Shown: piece after piece, positions 35,535-43,372 of the stretch
Layout of the letters: each line of letters begins with the position of its first letter
How positions within the stretch are numbered: the stretch's first letter is position 1
Assembly (NCBI GenBank): GCA_015062385.1
Contig: SUUT01000012.1
Location: 1 to 45,446, forward strand
Source of the DNA: Alphaproteobacteria bacterium
Lineage (GTDB): Bacteria; Pseudomonadota; Alphaproteobacteria; CAAHEQ01; UBA3637
DNA length: 45,446 nt
Direction: 5' to 3'
Notes under the pieces: model-generated
What the model was told of the DNA's origin: nothing
Seen by the model: only the letters and a program-made list of their open reading frames with translations
Database searches by the model: none
Position numbers and translations under genes: made by a program

Positions 35535-35562
35535 AAAGACCGCTCGTTTCGGCGGTCTTTTT
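35535..35562 (+). terminator. Rho-independent terminator after the Cys-rich stub
   Basis: AAAGACCGC (35535-35543) pairs with GCGGTCTTT (35552-35560) over an 8-base loop, followed by T residues. Confidence 0.85.
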
Positions 35563-35635
35563 GCCAGTTGAAGGCTTGATTTGTTGTTAGAATGTAATAA
35601 ATTATCAAAAAGAAAAGAAAAAACAGGAAAAAAAC

Positions 35636-35663
35636 TTGCATATTTTTGAAAAAAAAATATAAT
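35636..35663 (+). promoter_or_regulatory. Promoter of adhE
   Basis: TTGCAT (35636-35641) and TATAAT (35658-35663) are 16 bases apart, about 39 bases before the start codon. Confidence 0.6.
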
Positions 35664-35701
35664 GTACGGGAACGTTTATTTTTGTTTTTGCAGGAGGAAA
35701 T

Positions 35702-38311
35702 ATGGCAGATATAACAGATGAACAAAAAAACAAAGTAGACTCATTGGTTGCTCGTGTTAAAAAAGCACAGGCTGAGTTTGCAAAATTTTCACAAGAACAG
35801 GTTGATGCGATTTTTAAAGCCGCCTCATTGGCTGCTGCCGCACAACGTATTCCGTTGGCTAAAATGGCTGTACAAGAAACAGGCATGGGTATTGTTGAAG
35901 ACAAGGTGATTAAAAATCATTTTGCTGCTGAATATGTATTTAACGCTTATAAAAATACAAAAACGTGTGGTGTGATTTGCGAAGATAAAGAACATGGTTT
36001 AACACAAGTTGCTGAACCGGTTGGGGTTATTGCCGGTATTGTGCCGACAACAAATCCGACATCTACGGCTATTTTTAAAGCTTTAATTGCTTTAAAAGCA
36101 CGTAACGGTATTATTTTTGCACCGCATCCACGAGCCATTAACTGTACGAATGCAGCCGCAAAGGTTGTATTGGATGCCGCTGTCAAAGCAGGTGCTCCGG
36201 AAGATATTATTGCCGGTTTGGATGAAGTAACCCCTGCTGTTACCGGATACTTAATGGGCCATAAAGATATTTCTTTGATTTTGGCTACTGGCGGTCCGGG
36301 GATGGTTAAAGCTGCTTATTCATCCGGAACACCAGCGATTGGTGTAGGTGCTGGTAATACACCGGTTATTATTGATGAAACAGCTGATTTGAAGATGGCA
36401 GTCAGCAGTGTTATTATGAGTAAAACTTTTGATAACGGAATGATTTGTGCTTCCGAACAGGCTGTTGTTGTTTTAGCTCCGGTTTATGAAGATGTTAAAG
36501 CTGAATTTATTAAACGGGGTTGTGCTTTTTTAAGTGAAGCCGAAAAACAAAAATTAAAGAAATTGATTTTTATTGACGGGAAATTAAATGCAGGTATTGT
36601 TGGTCAACCGGCACATAAAATTGCTGAAATGGCCGGAATTAAAGTCCCGACAACAACAAAAATTTTAATTGTGGAATCAGATATAATTGATATTTCTAAT
36701 CCGTTTGCACATGAAAAATTATCTCCAATTTTGGGATTCTTTAAAGCTGACACATTTGAGCAAGCAGTTGAAGATGCTCAAAAATTAATTGTTATCGGTG
36801 GGGCTGGTCATACTTCCGTATTATACACGGCTGAACCGAACAAAGACAGAATTGAATTATTCCGAAATACATTAACAACCGGTCGAACATTAATTAATAT
36901 GCCGGCCGCACAAGGAGCAATCGGAGATTTATATAACTTTAAACTGGCGCCGTCATTAACACTCGGATGCGGTTCTTGGGGTGGAAACTCTGTCAGTGAA
37001 AATATAGGAGTAAAACATTTAATGAATATTAAATCAGTGGCTGAACGCCGTGAAAATATGTTATGGTTTAAAACACCGGAAAAAATTTACTTCAAACGGG
37101 GTTGTTTGGATTTTGCTTTGGCAGAATTACAAGGGCATAAAAGAGCCTTTATCGTGACAGATAAAACAATGACTCAAATTGGTATTACCGGTCGTATCGG
37201 GGGCATTTTGGAAAAGAACGGAATGATGTATCAAGTATTTGATTCCGTAAAACCGGATCCGGATTTGACAACAATCGGTTTAATTTTAGAACAAGTGAAA
37301 CGTTTTGAACCGGATGTCTTTATTTCTGTCGGTGGTGGTTCTCCGATGGATGCAGCTAAAATCGTTTGGTTGATGTATGAACAACCGGAATTGTCTTTTG
37401 AAGATATTGCTATGCGTTTTATGGATATTCGGAAACGGATTGTTGAATTCCCGAGATTGGGTTCAAAAGCCAAAATGGTTGCTATTCCGACAACATCCGG
37501 TACAGGTTCCGAAGTAACACCATTTACAGTTATTACAGATGACAGAACAAATCAAAAATATCCGATTACTGATTACTCCATTTTGCCGAATATGGCAATT
37601 GTTGATCCGGATTTGGCAATGAGTATGCCAAAAGGTTTAACTGCATTTTCGGGTATTGATGTTTTAACGCATGCTTTGGAAGCTTATACATCCATTATGG
37701 CAAGTAATTTGTCAGATGGTCAGGCATTGGAAGCTGCTCGTTTGGTCTTTAAATATTTACCACGTTCATATCAAAACGGTGCACAGGATCCGAAAGCGCG
37801 TGAAAAAATGCACTATGCTGCTACATTGGCTGGTCAGGCTTTTGCAAATGCCTTCTTAGGATTGTGTCACTCAATGGCTCATAAATTAGGTGGTGAATTC
37901 CATGTTGCGCACGGTTTAGCAAATGCCTTGATTTTGCCGTATGTTATTAAATATAATGCAACGGATGCTCCGACAAAACAGGGAACATTCCCACAATATC
38001 GGTATCCGTTTGTTAAAGAACGGTATGCACGTTTTGCTGATTTAATGGGCTTAACTGCCGGATTAAAAGATGGGGATGTTGATGCAAAAGTTCAACGGTT
38101 AATTGATGCTATTCAAGAGTTGAAAAAAGCCGTTAATATTCCAATGTCTATCAAGGAAGTTAATGTGGATGAACAGGCATTCTTGGCTTCATTGGATGCA
38201 TTGTCTGAAAAGGCATTTGATGATCAATGTACAGGATGTAATGCCCGTTATCCGTTGATTAGTGAAATTAAACAATTATACTTAGATGCTTATTATGGTA
38301 ATCCGGTATAA
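35702..38311 (+). CDS. adhE: Bifunctional acetaldehyde-CoA/alcohol dehydrogenase
   Basis: Reduces acetyl-CoA to acetaldehyde and then ethanol, reoxidising NADH during fermentation; the family forms spirosomes. The 869 residues hold an N-terminal aldehyde dehydrogenase domain with catalytic Cys249 (DNGMICASEQ). A linker follows, then an iron-dependent alcohol dehydrogenase domain (SVGGGSPMDAAK, PTTSGTGSEVTPF, and the His-rich LCHSMAHKLGGEFHVAHG metal site). AGGAGG precedes the ATG, and a terminator follows. It is a single-gene unit. Its presence points to an anaerobic or facultative lifestyle. Confidence 0.98.
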   Translation: MADITDEQKNKVDSLVARVKKAQAEFAKFSQEQVDAIFKAASLAAAAQRIPLAKMAVQETGMGIVEDKVIKNHFAAEYVFNAYKNTKTCGVICEDKEHGLTQVAEPVGVIAGIVPTTNPTSTAIFKALIALKARNGIIFAPHPRAINCTNAAAKVVLDAAVKAGAPEDIIAGLDEVTPAVTGYLMGHKDISLILATGGPGMVKAAYSSGTPAIGVGAGNTPVIIDETADLKMAVSSVIMSKTFDNGMICASEQAVVVLAPVYEDVKAEFIKRGCAFLSEAEKQKLKKLIFIDGKLNAGIVGQPAHKIAEMAGIKVPTTTKILIVESDIIDISNPFAHEKLSPILGFFKADTFEQAVEDAQKLIVIGGAGHTSVLYTAEPNKDRIELFRNTLTTGRTLINMPAAQGAIGDLYNFKLAPSLTLGCGSWGGNSVSENIGVKHLMNIKSVAERRENMLWFKTPEKIYFKRGCLDFALAELQGHKRAFIVTDKTMTQIGITGRIGGILEKNGMMYQVFDSVKPDPDLTTIGLILEQVKRFEPDVFISVGGGSPMDAAKIVWLMYEQPELSFEDIAMRFMDIRKRIVEFPRLGSKAKMVAIPTTSGTGSEVTPFTVITDDRTNQKYPITDYSILPNMAIVDPDLAMSMPKGLTAFSGIDVLTHALEAYTSIMASNLSDGQALEAARLVFKYLPRSYQNGAQDPKAREKMHYAATLAGQAFANAFLGLCHSMAHKLGGEFHVAHGLANALILPYVIKYNATDAPTKQGTFPQYRYPFVKERYARFADLMGLTAGLKDGDVDAKVQRLIDAIQELKKAVNIPMSIKEVNVDEQAFLASLDALSEKAFDDQCTGCNARYPLISEIKQLYLDAYYGNPV

Positions 38312-38327
38312 TTAAAATGATTAAATT

Positions 38328-38362
38328 AAAAACAGTCATCTGAAATAGATGGCTGTTTTTTT
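38328..38362 (+). terminator. Rho-independent terminator after adhE
   Basis: AAAAACAGTCATCT pairs with AGATGGCTGTTTTT (one G-U pair) over a GAAAT loop, followed by T residues. Confidence 0.85.
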
Positions 38363-38383
38363 GTGTAAAATAAATAAGGCACA

Positions 38384-38412
38384 TTGACAAACAGGATTCT
38401 TTTTTATATGCT
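38384..38412 (+). promoter_or_regulatory. Promoter of rppH
   Basis: TTGACA (38384-38389) and TATGCT (38407-38412) are 17 bases apart, 25 bases before the start codon. Confidence 0.6.
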
Positions 38413-38436
38413 GATAACAAAATCAGGAGGTATTAT

Positions 38437-38919
38437 ATGACACAACCAAAGTATCGGGATAATGTTGGTTTGATGATTATTAACAAACAAGGACGGGTTT
38501 GGCTAGGAATGCGGGCAGATGGTGCCGGTGTTCAAATGCCTCAAGGCGGTATAGATGCCGGAGAGGCATTAGAAATAGCCGCTTATCGGGAATTATATGA
38601 AGAAACGGGATTGGTAAAAGAAAAGGTTGTTCTTTTAAAAGAATCTCAAGAATGGTATGCGTATCTTTTTCCTAAACCGACCGGATTTGCCGACGGTGTT
38701 TATGACGGACAACGACAAAAATGGTTTTTGTTTTTACATACGGGATTGGATTCGGATTTTAATTTGGAAGCACATCCGGATGAAATTGAGTTTAAATCGT
38801 TTTCGTGGTATTTGCCGGATGAAGTGGTTCATAAGGTCGTTTCGTTTAAACGGGATGTTTATCAACGGGTTGTTGATGAATTTAAACCGATTATTTTAAA
38901 GGTTTCCAATCAAAAATAA
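38437..38919 (+). CDS. rppH: RNA pyrophosphohydrolase (Nudix)
   Basis: Removes pyrophosphate from the 5' triphosphate end of mRNA and so starts decay; related enzymes also cleave dinucleoside polyphosphates. The 160 residues begin with the RppH-type YRDNVGLMIINKQGRVW and the VQMPQGGID approach to the Nudix box, which runs from Gly37 to Leu59 with the REx2EE core (RELYEE). AGGAGG precedes the ATG. It lies before ctpA, a neighbourhood seen in other alphaproteobacteria. Confidence 0.93.
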   Translation: MTQPKYRDNVGLMIINKQGRVWLGMRADGAGVQMPQGGIDAGEALEIAAYRELYEETGLVKEKVVLLKESQEWYAYLFPKPTGFADGVYDGQRQKWFLFLHTGLDSDFNLEAHPDEIEFKSFSWYLPDEVVHKVVSFKRDVYQRVVDEFKPIILKVSNQK

Positions 38920-38964
38920 ATTAAATTTTTTAAAATAAAACAGAATGATTGACCTTGTTTTATA

Positions 38965-38981
38965 TTTGTGTTAAACACAAA
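38965..38981. promoter_or_regulatory. Perfect palindrome upstream of ctpA, candidate operator
   Basis: TTTGTGTT-A-AACACAAA is an inverted repeat with 8-base half sites. It overlaps a possible -10 (TTAAAC at 38971, with TTGACC at 38949), 30 bases before the ctpA start. Confidence 0.4.
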
Positions 38982-39010
38982 AGAAATATGTAAAACAAAA
39001 AGGAGAAAAT

Positions 39011-40351
39011 ATGAAATTTTTGGCTGTTTTAGTAAGTAGTGCTGTTTTGTTATCTGCCGGTTGTGCTATTGCAACGCAACCGTCTGTTTCTGATTCGGAT
39101 ATGCCGGATGATCCATATGCTTTAATGGAATTATTCGGAACGGCATATCAGGTTATTAAAAGAGAATATGTTGAAGAAACAACAGACAGAAAATTGGTTG
39201 AAAATGCTATTGACGGAATGTTGTCGTCTTTAGATCCGCATTCAAGTTTTATGAATCAATCGGATTTTGCAGATTTAGAAGAACAAACACGGGGTGAATT
39301 TGGTGGTTTGGGAATGGAAGTGTCCGCTGATAACGGTATGGTTCGGGTAACGACACCAATTGATGATACGCCGGCTTTTAAAGCAGGTATTCAACCGGGG
39401 GATTATATTACGCATATTGATGGCGAATCTGTTATCGGACAAACTTTAAGCGAATCCGTTAAAAAATTACGGGGCAAACCGGGGACAAAAGTGACTATTA
39501 CCATTTCACGGAAAGATAAAGAACCGTTTGATGTTAAAATGACACGGGATATTATTCATGTTAAACCGGTTAAATATTCGGCAAAAGAAGATATTGGGTA
39601 TATTCGTATTATAACATTCAGTGATGATACAACCGATATGCTTCATGAAGCTATTCAAAAATTGAATAAGGAAATCGGAGAAGATAGATTAATCGGATAC
39701 ATTATTGATGTGCGTAATAATCCGGGTGGTTTGTTAAATGAGGCAGTTGGTGTTGTTGATACATTCCTCAATGCCGGAGAAATTGTTTCCACACGTTCCC
39801 GTAAACCGGAAGAAGCTATGCGTTTTTCTGCCCAAGAGGGGGACTTAACAAACGGAAAACCATTGGTTGTGATGATTAATGAAGGTTCTGCTTCAGCATC
39901 TGAAATTGTGGCAGGAGCTTTGCAAGATCATCATCGGGCATTGGTTGTCGGATTAAAATCATTTGGAAAAGGGTCTGTTCAAACGATTAAGGAAATCCCA
40001 GGGTTTGGAGGGATTAAAATGACAACTGCTCGCTATTATACACCGACAGGTCGCTCTATTCAGGCAACAGGTATTGAACCGGATGTTGTGATTCCTCGTG
40101 CTAAATTAGAGGAATTGCCTGTTTTAAAAGGGTTTGGCGAAGGTGATTTGCCAGGGGCTATTGCCGCAGAAGAAGGGAAAAAAGCCAAGGATGTGAAAAA
40201 ACAAAAAACATCTAAAAAAGAAAATAAAAAAGAAAAAGAATCTTCTGATTCTGCTGATTCGGAAAAAGAAAAACAAGATTATCAATTAGATAGAGCGATT
40301 GATATTTTAAGAGGGATTGCCATTTATCATCACAGAAAAGAGGTTAAATAA
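39011..40351 (+). CDS. ctpA: C-terminal processing peptidase, S41 family
   Basis: Periplasmic serine protease that trims or degrades envelope proteins. The 446 residues start with a lipoprotein-type signal (LSAGC, Cys18), unusual for the family, where a plain signal peptide is common. A PDZ domain spans about 90-170 (GLGMEV, GIQPGDYITHIDGES). The protease core follows: LDPHSSFM, VRNNPGGLLNEAV, EGSASASEI with the catalytic Ser near 295, and Lys320 in SFGKGSVQ. The C-terminus has a Lys/Glu-rich low-complexity stretch (about 385-420). AAGGAGA precedes the ATG. Its stop overlaps the start of the next gene. Confidence 0.93.
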   Translation: MKFLAVLVSSAVLLSAGCAIATQPSVSDSDMPDDPYALMELFGTAYQVIKREYVEETTDRKLVENAIDGMLSSLDPHSSFMNQSDFADLEEQTRGEFGGLGMEVSADNGMVRVTTPIDDTPAFKAGIQPGDYITHIDGESVIGQTLSESVKKLRGKPGTKVTITISRKDKEPFDVKMTRDIIHVKPVKYSAKEDIGYIRIITFSDDTTDMLHEAIQKLNKEIGEDRLIGYIIDVRNNPGGLLNEAVGVVDTFLNAGEIVSTRSRKPEEAMRFSAQEGDLTNGKPLVVMINEGSASASEIVAGALQDHHRALVVGLKSFGKGSVQTIKEIPGFGGIKMTTARYYTPTGRSIQATGIEPDVVIPRAKLEELPVLKGFGEGDLPGAIAAEEGKKAKDVKKQKTSKKENKKEKESSDSADSEKEKQDYQLDRAIDILRGIAIYHHRKEVK

Positions 40352-40959
40352 TGAAAAAGTTGTTATTGGTTAGTGTAATTTCTTGTTTTTCATTAACAGC
40401 ATGGAGTGCGGATATTGTTTTGCCTGAGGCTTTGAAATCAGGTGGAAAACCATTAATGTCAACATTAGCCGAACGGCGGACGGTTCGTGAATTTGATCAG
40501 AAAGAGTTAGATAAACAAACATTGTCAAGTTTGTTATGGAGTGCTTGGGGAATTTCTTCTGTTGACGGGAAACGGACTATTCCAACAGCTCGTAATATGC
40601 AAAATTTAGATGTGTACGTTGTACTCTCTGACGGAACTTATTTGTATGATGCACAACAAAACAAATTGCAGGAAATTACAAAAACAGATGTTCGTCCGTT
40701 CATTGTTGGCGAACAAAAATTTGCAATGAATGCGCCTGTACATTTGTTGTTTGTGGCTGAAAAAGATTCGTATGGTTCAGGAGCAATGCATGCCGGTTCT
40801 GCTTATCAGAATGTCGGATTGTTTTGTACTTCTGCCGGATTAAATCAGGTTGTTCGGGGCATGATTAATCGGGATGCTTTACATCAGGCATTAAACTTGC
40901 CGGCAGAAAAACAGGTTTTAATTTCCCAAGCAGTCGGTTATCCTGTTTTACAAGATTAA
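40351..40959 (+). CDS. Exported nitroreductase-family flavoprotein
   Basis: A 202-residue protein with a signal peptide (cleavage near AWSA/DIVLP) followed by a compact nitroreductase-like FMN domain: ERRTVREF near the start, SLLWSAWGISS, IPTARNMQNLDVYVV and HAGSAYQNVGLFCTSAGL. Members of this SagB/nitroreductase group use FMN; the substrate is not predictable. An exported form is less common. The ATG overlaps the ctpA stop (TAATG), so the two envelope proteins are co-translated. It converges on the lectin-type prepilin gene with a 9-base gap. Confidence 0.85.
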   Translation: MKKLLLVSVISCFSLTAWSADIVLPEALKSGGKPLMSTLAERRTVREFDQKELDKQTLSSLLWSAWGISSVDGKRTIPTARNMQNLDVYVVLSDGTYLYDAQQNKLQEITKTDVRPFIVGEQKFAMNAPVHLLFVAEKDSYGSGAMHAGSAYQNVGLFCTSAGLNQVVRGMINRDALHQALNLPAEKQVLISQAVGYPVLQD

Positions 40960-40968
40960 TGATAGATT

Positions 40969-42939
40969 TTAAGGTTGATAACAATATGGTTTATAGGTAT
41001 TATCAGCCCTCGTTGATGGAGAAACATATCCTCCGTCACTAATATGGCAGTTAGAACCACACCAGAAGATTGTTGAGTTAAAATTATCAGAGTAATTACT
41101 GAAATATGTGTTGGAACAATATTTGTCCTTCCCACAGAACCAACTTTGAATTTGAGTTAATCCCAATGCCTTGCAGAAATTATTGGCACTGTACCAATCT
41201 AAATCTTCCACTGATGTTTCCACCGGTTTATCTGATGCTTTTTGTTTTGTGACAACAATTCGGCAAACACCTTTGTATCCTGTTGCTTCGTTAATAATCG
41301 GAGCGTGTGTAGATATATCCAAGGTGGTATAGCGACAATATTCACCGGTATTACAATCCGTGTTTTCATTACATCCCTGACCGGCTAAAATACAAACTCC
41401 ATTTTGACAAATACCCTTTCCGCCTGTATCCAAAGAACATTCATCCCCATTTGGCAAATAAGTAATTTCCTGTGTTTCTGGATTACAGATTTGACAATCA
41501 GATGACACTGTTGAAATACAGATATTATCTGATTTTTCCATTGAGTTATCAGTAATGCAGAGTGCCTGAGCAATTACAGCATTACTAATATCCATTAGTC
41601 CATTACCCATTTGAAATACCATATGGTAACATCCTCCATTATTTTGATTAATCCATATAAAATTAGAACCATACACATGTCCTAATTCAACAATCGGAGT
41701 TGTTGTACAAGAATCTCTATAACTGTATGAACATCCAAAGTCTGCATATGTCGGCATTCGCATTCCCCAAGCTTTACAAAAGTTTTCGGCATCATACCAA
41801 TTCATTTTTTCTTTTGATATTTTATATTGTTTAATGGAATCTGCTGCTGTTGAGGAAATAGACTGTGTTGCCCGTTCCTTAGATATACAATACCTTTTTC
41901 TGTTACTTGGTTTAAGTGGGGTTGGGCAAATTGAACCATAAAGGGCATTAGTTTCGTAATGGCAATAAAAATCACTATGAATACCCCCACAGTCGTCTTG
42001 TGTATCACAAGGGATAAAGCATTCTCCGTTAGTGCATGTCCCCTCCAATCCACGCACTGTACAGACTTCTCCGTTTGGTTTTTCCAATAATTGTCCCGTT
42101 GTATCGTCACATGTCATACACGTGTTTTTATCTGCTGTTGCATCAAATGAAAGACAGAACCGACCACCAACACAAACACCGTTATCAAAATATGGTTGTG
42201 TCCCACCGGTTGCTTCTGTACAAGTGATGCATTTTTCTCCGTCATAGTAAGGGGTTAATGCCGGACATTGACACGAATCATTTTTCCATTCTCTCGGATA
42301 TTCACAACGTTCGCAATTATCACCATACTCAAAAGCGTGCCGACAAACACAACCATAAGTGCCGTCTTCTTTTTGTCGCCAAGCCATTTTATCCGGACAA
42401 GATTGTGGTTCGCTACTTGGATTATCTACCGGATTGCCTATATCCGAACTACCACTTCCACCATTACTTCCACCCTCAAAGTGAGAACCGGATTCAATAG
42501 TCGGTGTTGCATTAAAAGAAAACACCATATTTGTTTTGCTGTTTGGATTTCCGCACGTTCTTGTTAAAATTGAAATACCCATATCATTCAATATACCTTC
42601 CTTTTGAAGGAGTTTTTCACAAACCTTATAAACCACTTTAAATGTCGTTACCTGATAATTACTATTAACCAACTTGACCATGGACTTTTTGTCATCAGGG
42701 ACATATTCGGAAAGTGCTGATTTAATAAACCGATTGACTTCCAATGCATGAGAAGCCCGAGAATCTGTTTGTGCCAATGTTTTGGCTTTTCCGAGAACAT
42801 CCTGCACTTTGCCGGCTTGATAAGCCGTTAACGCATATTGGTAAGTAGCAACACCGGCAACAGATAATACACCGATAATTGCCAATACCCCTAGCATTTC
42901 CACCATTGAACGACCAAGTTCATTCATTTTGATTTGCAT
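40969..42939 (-). CDS. Prepilin-like surface protein with two lectin-like Cys-rich modules
   Basis: A 656-residue protein. The prepilin leader MQIKMNELG precedes RSMVEMLGVLAIIGVLSVAG, with Glu at +5, followed by a pilin-like domain to about 145 and a Gly/Ser linker. Cys-rich segments (180-283) follow, then two copies of a composite module, at about 284-462 and 494-655. Each copy has PNGxxC...GxCxNGxC, a Cys-rich CxxxxDCxxxxYC part, and a C-type-lectin-like start (NWYDAENFCKAWG in one, DWYSANNFCKALG in the other). This looks like an adhesin carried on a pseudopilus. The ligand is unknown. GAGGA precedes the start, and the conserved leader lies upstream. Confidence 0.82.
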   Translation of the reverse strand: MQIKMNELGRSMVEMLGVLAIIGVLSVAGVATYQYALTAYQAGKVQDVLGKAKTLAQTDSRASHALEVNRFIKSALSEYVPDDKKSMVKLVNSNYQVTTFKVVYKVCEKLLQKEGILNDMGISILTRTCGNPNSKTNMVFSFNATPTIESGSHFEGGSNGGSGSSDIGNPVDNPSSEPQSCPDKMAWRQKEDGTYGCVCRHAFEYGDNCERCEYPREWKNDSCQCPALTPYYDGEKCITCTEATGGTQPYFDNGVCVGGRFCLSFDATADKNTCMTCDDTTGQLLEKPNGEVCTVRGLEGTCTNGECFIPCDTQDDCGGIHSDFYCHYETNALYGSICPTPLKPSNRKRYCISKERATQSISSTAADSIKQYKISKEKMNWYDAENFCKAWGMRMPTYADFGCSYSYRDSCTTTPIVELGHVYGSNFIWINQNNGGCYHMVFQMGNGLMDISNAVIAQALCITDNSMEKSDNICISTVSSDCQICNPETQEITYLPNGDECSLDTGGKGICQNGVCILAGQGCNENTDCNTGEYCRYTTLDISTHAPIINEATGYKGVCRIVVTKQKASDKPVETSVEDLDWYSANNFCKALGLTQIQSWFCGKDKYCSNTYFSNYSDNFNSTIFWCGSNCHISDGGYVSPSTRADNTYKPYCYQP

Positions 42940-42945
42940 ATTTTC

Positions 42946-42977
42946 CTCACATCATAAAGTTTTATTTATGAAATAAG
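42946..42977 (-). promoter_or_regulatory. Hairpin next to the ribosome site of the lectin-type prepilin
   Basis: In gene sense CTTATTTCATAAA (42977-42965) pairs with TTTATGATGTGAG (42958-42946): 12 of 13 positions pair, with two G-U pairs and a 6-base loop. The 3' arm runs into the GAGGA ribosome site. Confidence 0.5.
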
Positions 42978-43128
42978 TATAAAAAAAGGGACCTTTTTTT
43001 CCCTATTCGAATCGGAAGAATCGGATTTTTGAAAAAATGAAAAATTATTGTTTTAATTTAATTGCTTATTTAAAATCAAAAAAAATCTCAAAAAGTGAAA
43101 AAAAGTGTTGCATTTATACGTCCCTTTT
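42977..43128 (-). repeat. Conserved prepilin leader element, copy C
   Basis: Closely similar to copy B (28054-28205) over the whole length, and also related to copy A. The ends are the same AAAAGGGAC / GTCCCTTTT inverted repeat, with conserved interior blocks including a CCGATTCGAA motif, TTTAAAT, TTTTGAGATTTTTTTTGATTTT and AACAATAA. It lies directly before the start of the lectin-type prepilin gene. Confidence 0.8.
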
Positions 43129-43372
43129 ATTGCGGACAGATTATCCGAAAAAACTTTCCCCTTGTTACAAATAAATACCGGCCAACCTAATAATACCGAA
43201 AAATTTTTCAGTTAATACCCTGTCATATTAACCTTAAATCTGATAAAAAATTACTAATTCTATCATTATCCTGTACGAAATGAGTTCTGTTATTTAATTC
43301 ATGAATGTATATTTTTACAATCTCCTTAAATTCAAGAAAATTTTGTAAAAAGATGTAATAATTGCCTCAAAT

